DNA from: CAIVND01 sp035532075
GTDB taxonomy: Bacteria; Actinomycetota; Acidimicrobiia; Acidimicrobiales; Bog-793
NCBI GenBank assembly: GCA_035532075.1
Contig: DATKRV010000024.1
Coordinates: forward strand, 1 to 46,878
Length of the DNA stretch: 46,878 bases
Reading direction: 5' to 3'
Part shown: piece after piece, positions 8,935 to 16,116 of the stretch
How positions within the stretch are numbered: the first letter of the stretch is position 1
How the letters are laid out: each line of letters opens with the position of its first letter
Translations under genes and position numbers: made by a program
Notes under the pieces: model-generated
Seen by the model: the letters and a program-made list of their open reading frames with translations, nothing else
What the model was told of the DNA's origin: nothing
Databases searched by the model: none

Positions 8935-10359
8935 ATGGTTCCCGAACGTCTCCTGCCGATGATCGATGAAACGAAAGAGGTTGCCGAGCGTTTCGTCGAC
9001 GCGAATCGCTCGCTGTATCTCGTCGGAGGAACGGTGCGGGACGCGATTGCCGGACGCCCGGGAGATGGTTTCGATACATCGGATGGATCCGGTGAAGCTG
9101 ACCGAGTTGACATAGATATGACGACTGACGCGACGCCTGACGAGATCGAGTCGATCATCCGTTCGATCTCGGATTCTCTCTGGACTCAGGGGAAACGGTT
9201 CGGGACTATCGGATTTTTCTCACGCGGAAGGCGCTACGAGATTACGACGCACCGCGCCGAATCGTATGAACTTGATTCGCGAAAACCCGATGTCGCTTTC
9301 GGGCATGACATTGTCGTTGATCTTTCGCGGCGTGACTTCACCGTGAATGCGATGGCATTGAAGATCCCCACGCTAGAACTTTTCGATCCGTTCGACGGCA
9401 TTGCCGATCTCGGGAACCGCCGTCTTCGCACACCTCGCAATCCCCTCGAGTCATTCCGTGACGACCCTTTGCGCATGTTGAGGGCGGCGCGTTTTCACGC
9501 GGGATACGACCTTGAGCCCGATGCGGCGTTGATCGATGCAGTGAAGCGCCTTCATGGACGTCTTGCAATTGTCTCCGCGGAGCGTATTCGCGACGAGCTT
9601 GACAAGATCATCGTCCTTCCGAACCCGGAGAAGGCGCTGTGGTTCATTGTTAAGACTGGGCTCGGTGGAGAGTTTCTCCCGGAGATAGGAGCTCTTGAAC
9701 TCGAACAGGACCCGATCCACCGACATAAAGATGTCCTTGCGCATACCATCGCAGTGGTATGCCGGACTCGTTCCGATCGCCTCCTCCGACTCTCCGCGCT
9801 CTTCCACGACATCGGAAAGCCAAAGACACGAGCATTTGGCGAGAATGGCGTGTCATTTCATCATCATGAGGTTGTTGGTGCTCGGATGGCGAGGAAACGG
9901 ATGTCGGTATTGCGTTATTCAACCGATGACATTGACGAAGTCGTCAGACTCGTCGAACTGCATCTCCGATTCCACACGTATCGGATGGGGTGGACCGATT
10001 CTGCGCTTCGTCGTTATGCGCGCGACGCGGGACCGCTGCTTGGAAAGTTGAATGAATTGACACGCGCAGACTGTACGACGCGAAATGAGCGCAAAGTCAA
10101 GGAACTCTCTGACGCAATGGACGAACTTGAACGACGACTTGTCGAACTCAACGAGCGTGAGGCCCTTGACTCGATTCGTCCCGAACTCGATGGGGAGCAG
10201 GTGATGAAGCGTCTCGGACTCGAACCAGGACGCGACGTAGGACGTGCTCTTGCATTTCTCCTTGAGCTGAGACTCGAAGAGGGCTTGATCGGCGACGAAG
10301 AGGTCGCGAGGCGTCTCGACGCTTGGTGGGAAGATCAGAGTCGCGAAACCTCTGGTTGA
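8935..10359 (+). CDS. cca: CCA tRNA nucleotidyltransferase (PcnA/Cca)
   Basis: The 474-residue protein has the nucleotidyltransferase domain with LVGGTVRDAIAG near residue 30 and the metal-binding DIDMTTDA near 58, then the RRDFTVNAMA motif, the head/neck tRNA-binding part with FRDDPLRMLRAARF, and an HD domain with LFHDIGKPKT near 290. It adds or repairs the 3' CCA end of tRNAs. The annotation pcnA is used for this actinobacterial protein, but the family is CCA-adding. It converges on ino1 with an 11-bp gap. Confidence 0.94.
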   Translation: MVPERLLPMIDETKEVAERFVDANRSLYLVGGTVRDAIAGRPGDGFDTSDGSGEADRVDIDMTTDATPDEIESIIRSISDSLWTQGKRFGTIGFFSRGRRYEITTHRAESYELDSRKPDVAFGHDIVVDLSRRDFTVNAMALKIPTLELFDPFDGIADLGNRRLRTPRNPLESFRDDPLRMLRAARFHAGYDLEPDAALIDAVKRLHGRLAIVSAERIRDELDKIIVLPNPEKALWFIVKTGLGGEFLPEIGALELEQDPIHRHKDVLAHTIAVVCRTRSDRLLRLSALFHDIGKPKTRAFGENGVSFHHHEVVGARMARKRMSVLRYSTDDIDEVVRLVELHLRFHTYRMGWTDSALRRYARDAGPLLGKLNELTRADCTTRNERKVKELSDAMDELERRLVELNEREALDSIRPELDGEQVMKRLGLEPGRDVGRALAFLLELRLEEGLIGDEEVARRLDAWWEDQSRETSG

Positions 10360-10370
10360 TGAGATTCGCG

Positions 10371-11453
10371 CTATGCGTTGTCCGCGAATTCCTCGACCAA
10401 TAGGCGTGCTGTCTCGTCGCGGTACTGCACCGGCGGGGACTTCATGAAATAGGCGGAGGGTCCAATCAGCGGCCCTCCGACCTTGCGGTCCAGGGCAAGT
10501 TTGGCACAACGAACGGCATCGATGATCACGCCCGCAGAGTTGGGGGAGTCCCATACCTCGAGTTTAAGTTCAAGGTTGAGCGGCACATCTCCGAAGTTTC
10601 GGCCCTCGAGGCGGATGTAGGCCCATTTTCGGTCTTCGAGCCAAGCAACGTGATCCGAGGGTCCGATGTGGACCGAACCTGCACTTATTCCGTGGTCGAT
10701 TTGGCTGGTGACGGCCTGGGTTTTCGAGATCTTCTTGGATTCAAGACGCTCACGTTCGAGCATGTTCATGAAGTCCATGTTGCCGCCGACATTGAGTTGA
10801 TAGGTACGGTCGAGCACCATGCCGCGGTCCTCGAACAGCCGCGCCAGCATACGGTGCACAATCGTCGCACCGACCTGACTCTTAATGTCGTCGCCGATGA
10901 TTGGTACGCCCGCATCAGTGAAACGTCGAGCCCACTCGGGGTCGCTCGCGATGAATACCGGAATTGCGTTGACAAAGGCAACACCCGCCTCGATTGCCTT
11001 CGTGGCGTAGAACTTCTGCGCCTGCTCGGATCCGACGGGAAGGTAAGCGACGAGTACATCAGCTTCGGCCGCGCGCAACGCCTCGGCGATGTCCACTGGG
11101 GCGATCGGAGACTCGTCGATGACGGTGCGATAGTACTTTCCAAGTCCGTCAAGTGTCGGTCCGCGTTCTACTCGAACGCCAAGCGAAGGCACATCTGCGA
11201 ACTTGATCGTATTGTTTTTGCCTGCGTAGATCGCCTTGTCGAGGTCAAGGCCGACCTTTGACGCGTCGACGTCAAATGCAGCGACGAACTCGATGTCTCG
11301 GACGTGATATCCGCCGAGCACGACGTGCATGAGTCCCGGGACAAACTCGTTGGGATCGGCGTTCTCGTAGTAACGGACGCCCTGGATGAGTGAGCTCGCA
11401 CAATTGCCAACGCCCGCAATGGCGACTTTGATTGGATTTCTTGCATTTGTCAC
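10371..11453 (-). CDS. ino1: Myo-inositol-1-phosphate synthase
   Basis: The 360-residue enzyme begins with the NAD-binding GVGNCASSLIQG and carries the family segments YLPVGSEQAQKFYA, GDDIKSQVGATI and NVGGNMDFMNM. It turns glucose-6-phosphate into inositol-1-phosphate, the first step towards phosphatidylinositol, mycothiol and related actinobacterial compounds. The GTG start at 11453 overlaps the stop of the PadR regulator gene as GTGA, so both are translated from one message. The same pair (Rv0047c-Rv0046c) is found in M. tuberculosis. Confidence 0.95.
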   Translation of the reverse strand: MTNARNPIKVAIAGVGNCASSLIQGVRYYENADPNEFVPGLMHVVLGGYHVRDIEFVAAFDVDASKVGLDLDKAIYAGKNNTIKFADVPSLGVRVERGPTLDGLGKYYRTVIDESPIAPVDIAEALRAAEADVLVAYLPVGSEQAQKFYATKAIEAGVAFVNAIPVFIASDPEWARRFTDAGVPIIGDDIKSQVGATIVHRMLARLFEDRGMVLDRTYQLNVGGNMDFMNMLERERLESKKISKTQAVTSQIDHGISAGSVHIGPSDHVAWLEDRKWAYIRLEGRNFGDVPLNLELKLEVWDSPNSAGVIIDAVRCAKLALDRKVGGPLIGPSAYFMKSPPVQYRDETARLLVEEFADNA

Positions 11454-12223
11454 GCCGTGATGCCTCCATCATGTGAAAATTTCGCACCGTCTGCTGCATG
11501 CGCAGTTACGGCGCTTTTGTTGTTGGCATGCGAGATGGTGGTGGAACTCTCGCTCGCCATTTCGTTGCCTCGATGCTCGTCTGTTGATATTTCGCTCAGC
11601 ACATGCTCACGTTCAATGAGGCGTTCGATCCAGGCGAGATCGTTTACAACCGCCTCTCGTGCGTGCTCGGCGAGAGAACGCTCGTAGGTGTCAAGCGAGC
11701 GTGTCGGTCGGTCGAGGTGTGTCGAGGAACGACGGAGATGATCGCTGAGTTCAATGCGTCGTCGCTCAAGCAGACGAATACGGGCCTGTGGTGAGAGGTA
11801 GCGAGCAAAAGCAAGTCTGAGTGAAAACCCACGGAGGTCGCCTTTGCCGGTCGAGGGAGATTCGAGAAGCTGTTCAAAGAGCAGTTCGCCCGCCGGAGTG
11901 ATCTCGTAGACCTTTCTCGCGCGTGTGCCTGAGCGGCCAAGTGTCTCCGCGACCTTTGCGGTAGCGCGCCTTGCCATGGTTGCAGCGCGCTCTCCACCAA
12001 GGGAGCCGGTCAGTAAAGCAGGAGATTCCACATCGATCGCGGTGAGGTTCCCGGAGCCGACGCTGCGGATCGCTCCAGAGGCCTCGAGGCGCGACAGAGC
12101 GGGGTAGAGCGAGCCAAAAGAGAGGTTTGCGAGCACGCCAAAGTCGTCACGCAGGTGTCTGCGCAGGTCGTAACCGTGCATGGAGTGTTCTTTGAGCAAA
12201 CCGAGGATGGCGAACTCAAGCAC
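11450..12223 (-). CDS. PadR family transcriptional regulator
   Basis: The 257-residue protein has the PadR winged-helix domain at once after the start: LEFAILGLL, HGYDLRRHL, SFGSLYPALSRLEASGAI. A C-terminal region with charged helices follows, and the last about 40 residues are Ser/Thr/Ala-rich. I place the start at GTG 12223, because the open frame continues upstream with a non-conserved stretch of about 77 residues. It overlaps ino1 and probably regulates it and itself; the region ahead of the gene has three ACAT direct repeats and the palindrome TTGATACATCAA, which fit an autoregulatory site. Confidence 0.87.
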   Translation of the reverse strand: MLEFAILGLLKEHSMHGYDLRRHLRDDFGVLANLSFGSLYPALSRLEASGAIRSVGSGNLTAIDVESPALLTGSLGGERAATMARRATAKVAETLGRSGTRARKVYEITPAGELLFEQLLESPSTGKGDLRGFSLRLAFARYLSPQARIRLLERRRIELSDHLRRSSTHLDRPTRSLDTYERSLAEHAREAVVNDLAWIERLIEREHVLSEISTDEHRGNEMASESSTTISHANNKSAVTAHAADGAKFSHDGGITA

Positions 12224-12550
12224 GGCATCAGTATAGCAGATTGATGTATCAAATCGATATGTTAACTCGATGTAATAATTGAGAACCGACTCCGGCCGTT
12301 TTTCGAGTCCTCGCTCAGCGAGCGGTGATATCGGGGCTTGGTGATACCCAACACGGTGTGGTCCAAATGTGACTGGCGTTGTCGACAGATATCGAGTGCC
12401 CGCGGGTCCCGCGAGACTCAGAGCGATGGCCCGGCAGTGGTCGTGATGGGCCATCGCTCGGCGATGGTGCAGAGTTCGTCTTTGCCGTGGGTTCTTACCG
12501 ATTCAACCGAGAACTGTCCGGATTCGATGTGTTCCGGCTACCCTTTCGAC
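12224..12550 (+). promoter_or_regulatory. Divergent intergenic region, padR / DUF5318
   Basis: This 327-bp stretch separates two divergent genes. Next to padR, on the minus strand, a TATACT box lies 5 bases before the start codon and is preceded by TTGATACATCAA (inverted 5-2-5) and repeated ACAT. Towards the DUF5318 gene lies a long perfect inverted repeat, listed separately. The promoters are not defined better than this. Confidence 0.35.
12421..12459. repeat. 12-bp perfect inverted repeat, 15-nt loop
   Basis: GAGCGATGGCCC (12421-12432) and GGGCCATCGCTC (12448-12459) are exact complements. No gene ends here, since the flanking genes diverge, so a normal terminator role is unlikely. It lies about 90 bases before the DUF5318 start and could be an operator or a 5' leader hairpin. 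Confidence 0.7.
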
Positions 12551-13018
12551 GTGACCAGCACCCCCGAGACCGCGCCATCACCCAAAGACCTCTCGGGTCT
12601 CGGTCAGGTGGAGTACCGCCTCGCACGGGACCAGAGCATTCGCGAGTACCACCGGGGAAGGCTTTCACGCCTCGAAGTTTGCGATGCCCAGACCGAGCTA
12701 CTCCGAATCGGGACCCATCTCGGACGCGAGACGGAGATCCACTGTCCGATCTGCGAGGAGGCCCTGCTGCGCCACGTGGTGTTTGCCTTCGGCCCCTCGC
12801 TTCCGTCGAGCGGCCGGGCGATTGGTTCGACAAAGGAGCTCCGCCAGCTGGCTCGTGCACTTTCTCGTGAGGTTGCTTTCTATGTCGTTGAGGTGTGTCT
12901 CGAGTGCAGGTGGAACCATCTGGTACGGATGTTCTCCTCGGTGTCGGTGAGAAGAGGTACTCCCCTTGGAACAATCCCAAGAGGGGGGCAGCGGAGAGAG
13001 GGCACCAAGAATCGGTAG
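12551..13018 (+). CDS. DUF5318 family zinc-ribbon-like protein
   Basis: The 155-residue protein matches the actinobacterial DUF5318 pattern: an N-terminal VEYRLARD helix, the segment SRLEVCDAQTELLRIGTH, then CPIC and, about 70 residues later, CLECRWNHLV. The two CxxC pairs probably bind zinc. It is the counterpart of Rv0049 near the M. tuberculosis origin, of unknown function. GTG at 12551 gives a family-like N-terminus; ATG at 12527 would add eight residues. Neither has a clear ribosome binding site. The last 20 residues are basic and not conserved. Confidence 0.72.
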   Translation: MTSTPETAPSPKDLSGLGQVEYRLARDQSIREYHRGRLSRLEVCDAQTELLRIGTHLGRETEIHCPICEEALLRHVVFAFGPSLPSSGRAIGSTKELRQLARALSREVAFYVVEVCLECRWNHLVRMFSSVSVRRGTPLGTIPRGGQRREGTKNR

Positions 13019-13073
13019 GCTTTGACTACCGCTTGCAGCCATGAGGCGCGAGACGGTACTGGAGGTGGACCGT

Positions 13074-13880
13074 ATGGCGACATCAATGACCGCCCCGGGG
13101 ATATCTGACCGCAAGCGCCGCCGAGGATCAGAGCCAATCGTCATGGTGACGGCGTACGACTTTCCCTTTGCGCGCATTGTCGACGAAGTCGGCGTCGATA
13201 TCATTCTCGTCGGAGACTCGGTCGGCGACAACGTGCTCGGCATGGAGAACACCCTCTCGGTGACGATCGCCGACATCGCGCACCACACCGCTGCGGTAGC
13301 GCGCGCCAGACCCTCCGCATTGATTGTTGCGGACATGGTGTGGATGAGCTATCACACCACGATTGCCAACGCTGTCGACAACGCGGCGGAGCTTGTCCGC
13401 GCCGGGGCCGAAGCTGTGAAACTCGAGGGCGGAAAGAACCGGATTCCAGTGGTGCGGGCGCTCCTTGACGCGCAGATCCCGGTGATGGGGCATCTCGGGC
13501 TGACCCCACAGTCAATCCATACAATGGGCGGACTGCGCGTCCAGGCACGGGACGAGGCCTCGGCGAAGACGCTGCTCGAGGAGGCTCTCTTGCTGGAAGA
13601 GAGTGGTTGTTTCGCACTTGTGCTCGAAGGGGTACCGCGATCGCTCGCAAAGAGGGTGACCGAGGCGACTGAGATTCCGATTATCGGAATTGGTGCTGGA
13701 CCCGACTGCGACGGGCAGGTCCTCGTTCTGCATGACCTGCTCGGGTTGAATAGCCGCCATCCGGCAAAGTTTGTCCGCCGCTACGTTGACCTTGCCTCCG
13801 CAGTCCGTGACGCAGTGGCCTCCTATAGTGCGGACGTGCGGTCGGGATCATTCCCAGATGACGAGGAGAGCTATCACTGA
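13074..13880 (+). CDS. panB: 3-methyl-2-oxobutanoate hydroxymethyltransferase
   Basis: The 268-residue PanB enzyme makes ketopantoate from alpha-ketoisovalerate and methylenetetrahydrofolate, the first step of pantothenate and CoA synthesis. Family features are VTAYDFPFARIVDE, the metal-binding ILVGDSVGDNVLG, VKLEGG, GHLGLTPQS and IGIGAGPDCDGQVLVLHD. Start is ATG 13074, chosen because GGAGGTGG lies five bases upstream; a longer frame from 13041 lacks one. It follows the DUF5318 gene by 55 bp. No other pantothenate gene is in the window. Confidence 0.94.
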   Translation: MATSMTAPGISDRKRRRGSEPIVMVTAYDFPFARIVDEVGVDIILVGDSVGDNVLGMENTLSVTIADIAHHTAAVARARPSALIVADMVWMSYHTTIANAVDNAAELVRAGAEAVKLEGGKNRIPVVRALLDAQIPVMGHLGLTPQSIHTMGGLRVQARDEASAKTLLEEALLLEESGCFALVLEGVPRSLAKRVTEATEIPIIGIGAGPDCDGQVLVLHDLLGLNSRHPAKFVRRYVDLASAVRDAVASYSADVRSGSFPDDEESYH

Positions 13881-13891
13881 AGCAGGACGAG

Positions 13892-14083
13892 CCAGCGCCT
13901 CGATTGCGCTGGCGGGTAGCTCGAGCGGTAGAGGCGTCTGGAATGTTCATACACCGAAGGCTCTCTCGCAGGGCGCTCTGCGAGGGGGCGCACAGTTCGA
14001 GTTGTGCCAAAGGGCAAAGGGAGGGGCGCGTGGAATCGGTTAGGATAGGCGCTCCAGTTACACCCCTGCCCCGAAAATCGGGG
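13892..14083 (+). promoter_or_regulatory. Structured leader between panB and rpsF
   Basis: Four hairpins follow one another: CCAGCGC/GCGCTGG (13892-13912), CTCGCAG/CTGCGAG (13965-13984), GCACA/TGTGC around GTTCGAGT (13990-14007) and CCCCGA/TCGGGG (14069-14083). The first could end panB transcription. The last, close to the rpsF start, is where an S6:S18-binding autoregulatory leader is found in other bacteria. A TAGGAT -10-like box is at 14041-14046. Confidence 0.4.
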
Positions 14084-14125
14084 CCCCCGCTGTTAAGGCG
14101 TTGGGTCCGGAGGAGGTGAGCCGCA

Positions 14126-14434
14126 GTGCGGCCATACGAAATAGTTGTCATATTCGACGCGACGCTCGATGAGAACATCATCCGGGAGACGACTGACAAG
14201 ATCGCCGAGTACGTGCGCTCCAAGGGAGGCATGACCGGCCGAATTGATCGCTGGGGTCGGCGTACCTTTGCCTACGAACTAAAACACCGTACAGAGGGGT
14301 ATTACGTCGTTATCGAGGCGACCGGCGAACCGGCCGTCCTTGCTGAGGTCGATCGGATGCTTTCACTTAGTGATGACGTGGTGCGTCATCGTGTCATCCG
14401 TCAACCCGACCGCAGCGTTCCGGTTTCGAAGTAA
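14126..14434 (+). CDS. rpsF: 30S ribosomal protein S6
   Basis: The 102-residue S6 shows the typical start PYEIVVIFDATLDE, the GRIDRWGRRTFAYELKHRTEGYY core and the LSLSDDVVRHRVIR end. It binds S18 in the platform of the small subunit. The GTG start at 14126 has a very strong GGAGGAGGTGAG ahead of it. First gene of the rpsF-ssb-rpsR-rplI operon. Confidence 0.97.
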   Translation: MRPYEIVVIFDATLDENIIRETTDKIAEYVRSKGGMTGRIDRWGRRTFAYELKHRTEGYYVVIEATGEPAVLAEVDRMLSLSDDVVRHRVIRQPDRSVPVSK

Positions 14435-14450
14435 AGAGCGGAGGCGAATC

Positions 14451-14909
14451 ATGGCAAACGGAAACAATGTGGTACTCGTAGGGAACGTCACCCGAGACCC
14501 TGAGTTGCGTTTCACACCATCGGGACAGGCGACTGCGACCTTCGGGCTTGCGGTTAACCGTCGTTGGCAGAACCGCACCACCCAGGAATGGGAAGAGGCG
14601 ACCTCGTTTTTCGATGTCGTCTGTTGGCGAGAGATGGCGGAGAACGTCAGCGAAACCCTGACCAAGGGTGCGCGCGTGATTGTCTCGGGACGTCTGGAGC
14701 AGCGTTCGTGGGAGACCCCCGAGGGAGACAAGCGCTCGCGCGTCGAGATTATCGCGGATGAACTTGGGCCGAGCCTACGGTGGGCTACAGCCCAGATATC
14801 GAAGAACGAGCGACGTGGCCCAGGCGAAGGAAATAGCTACGCAAGTGGTGCTCCGCGCGCAACAGCGGGCGTAGCTCCGACATACAGCGAAGACGAGGAG
14901 CCCTTTTAA
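14451..14909 (+). CDS. ssb: Single-stranded DNA-binding protein
   Basis: The 152-residue SSB has the OB-fold motifs VVLVGNVTRDPELRFTPSGQA, FFDVVCWREMAENV and KGARVIVSGRLEQRSW, a short disordered linker, and an acidic tip ending EDEEPF that binds partner proteins. The linker is short for an actinobacterial SSB. Start is ATG 14451 with GCGGAGG before it; the frame opens earlier inside rpsF but that part is not SSB-like. The stop overlaps the rpsR start as TAATG. Confidence 0.96.
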   Translation: MANGNNVVLVGNVTRDPELRFTPSGQATATFGLAVNRRWQNRTTQEWEEATSFFDVVCWREMAENVSETLTKGARVIVSGRLEQRSWETPEGDKRSRVEIIADELGPSLRWATAQISKNERRGPGEGNSYASGAPRATAGVAPTYSEDEEPF

Positions 14910-15376
14910 TGGCACGCAACAACGACCGGGACCGTTCGACATCTACCCGACGGGCCCCGAAAGATACCGGACGTCGAACCAAGAAAAAGGTCTGCATGTT
15001 CTGTAAAGACCACATCGACCACATTGATTACAAGGAGGTCAATCTCCTCCGTAAGTTCATGTCTGATCGTGGCAAGATCCGCGCGCGGCGTGTCTCTGGG
15101 AACTGCCAGCAGCACCAGCGCGATGTTGCGATCGCGATCAAGACAGCGCGTGAGCTCGCTTTGCTTCCCTATACCCAGCGAACGACGAGCGAGCGTCCGG
15201 GAGGACGTGGCGCGGGACGTGGACCGCGTGAGGGCGGTAATACTCGGCCAAAGGTAGAGGTCGCAGATGATGAGAGCGCGATCGAACTGCTGGTGCTCGA
15301 CGAAATTGATACCGACGATAAGGAATTTGTCGATCCTGAGTCGGAAGTCGAAGTGGATGGCGGTGAAGTGGAATGA
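14909..15376 (+). CDS. rpsR: 30S ribosomal protein S18 with acidic C-terminal extension
   Basis: Residues 25-90 are a normal S18 core (VCMFC, YKEVNLLRKFMSDRGKI, ARRVSGNCQQHQR, IKTARELALLPYT). Cys29, Cys32, Cys66 and His69 form a zinc site, the C+ form of S18. The protein continues to 155 residues: a Gly/Arg-rich stretch (about 94-110) and then about 40 mostly Asp, Glu and hydrophobic residues. S18 is usually 75-90 residues, so about 65 are extra. The tail is in one frame up to the stop that overlaps rplI as ATGA, so it does not look like a simple frameshift. It sits in the usual operon position. Confidence 0.95.
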   Translation: MARNNDRDRSTSTRRAPKDTGRRTKKKVCMFCKDHIDHIDYKEVNLLRKFMSDRGKIRARRVSGNCQQHQRDVAIAIKTARELALLPYTQRTTSERPGGRGAGRGPREGGNTRPKVEVADDESAIELLVLDEIDTDDKEFVDPESEVEVDGGEVE

Positions 15377-15819
15377 AGGTTGTCTTGCGAGATGATGTCA
15401 CCGGCGTGGGAAAGCGCGGCGACATCGTGAGCGTTGCAGATGGTTACGCGCGTAACAACCTGATCCCATCGGGAAGCGCAATTGCCGCCTCGGATGGGAT
15501 TACCGATCAAGCGGCGAGAATGCGCAGCGCGCGCGACCTACGCGATGCAAAGGATCGCGACTCTGCCGTGGCGATTGCTCAGCGACTTGTGCCGATGGTA
15601 ATCACCATCGCTGCGAAGTCAGGTCGCGCGGGCAAGTTGTTTGGATCAGTTACCCCGACAGAAATTGTCACCGCGGTCGAGCGTCAGTCGAGCGTGGTGA
15701 TTGATCGCCATGCGCTGTTGGCCCACGAGCCGATCAAGGAACTTGGCGAGCACCGCGTTGGCGTCCGTCTGCATCATGATGTGACTTTTGAGTTGCAGAT
15801 TGAGGTTGTCTCCGAGTAG
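15373..15819 (+). CDS. rplI: 50S ribosomal protein L9
   Basis: The 148-residue L9 has the N-terminal rRNA-binding domain with KRGDIVSVADGYARNNLIPSG, the connecting helix (about 45-75) and the C-terminal domain with GKLFGSVTPTEI and IKELGEHRVGVRLHHDV. Start ATG overlaps the rpsR stop by four bases. Last gene of the ribosomal operon. Confidence 0.97.
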   Translation: MKVVLRDDVTGVGKRGDIVSVADGYARNNLIPSGSAIAASDGITDQAARMRSARDLRDAKDRDSAVAIAQRLVPMVITIAAKSGRAGKLFGSVTPTEIVTAVERQSSVVIDRHALLAHEPIKELGEHRVGVRLHHDVTFELQIEVVSE

Positions 15820-15846
15820 CGATATCAACTTTTCTGATGGGGAGTG

Positions 15847-15872
15847 GGCCGATCCATTGCGGTGGATCGGCC
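15847..15872 (+). terminator. 10-bp hairpin after rplI
   Basis: GGCCGATCCA (15847-15856) and TGGATCGGCC (15863-15872) are perfectly complementary with a 6-nt loop, 28 bases after the rplI stop. The downstream sequence AAATCTCTG is only weakly T-rich. Confidence 0.6.
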
Positions 15873-16010
15873 AAATCTCTGTCCGGAGCTGCCGTGTTCA
15901 TCCCCAGTCCGCAATATGAGTGACAGAGCCGGCCCCTAAGGTGTCATTTCGTGACCGGAGTAAGGCATTCAAGGCATTGTCTATCTGAATGAATCGACGG
16001 CGGAGACAGG

Positions 16011-16030
16011 TTATCCACCATTCATCCACA
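16011..16030 (+). promoter_or_regulatory. Two DnaA-box-like sites upstream of dnaB
   Basis: TTATCCACC (16011-16019) and TCATCCACA (16022-16030) each differ by one base from the consensus TTATCCACA, lie in the same direction and are 11 bp apart, one helical turn. A third, weaker TTATCCCGA is at 16062-16070. They lie in the dnaB upstream region, about 90 bp before its start, so DnaA could control dnaB transcription. Confidence 0.45.
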
Positions 16031-16116
16031 GGAATTTCTAGATTTCCAGAACTTGTTTTAGTTATCCCGAGCTTTTTCAAGTTATGCAGAGGCCTCGTGC
16101 GCAAGGGTGGAGGACA

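Noticed and set aside
12495..13336. Minus-strand frames of 161 and 212 codons
   Set aside because: They are antisense to the DUF5318 gene and panB, both supported by family motifs.
13910..14008. tRNA-like sequence: GGTAGCTCGAGCGGTAGAG followed 65 bases later by a T-arm-like TTCGAGT loop
   Set aside because: No acceptor stem or anticodon arm can be built, the spacing is too long, and the T-loop stem leaves eight unpaired bases.
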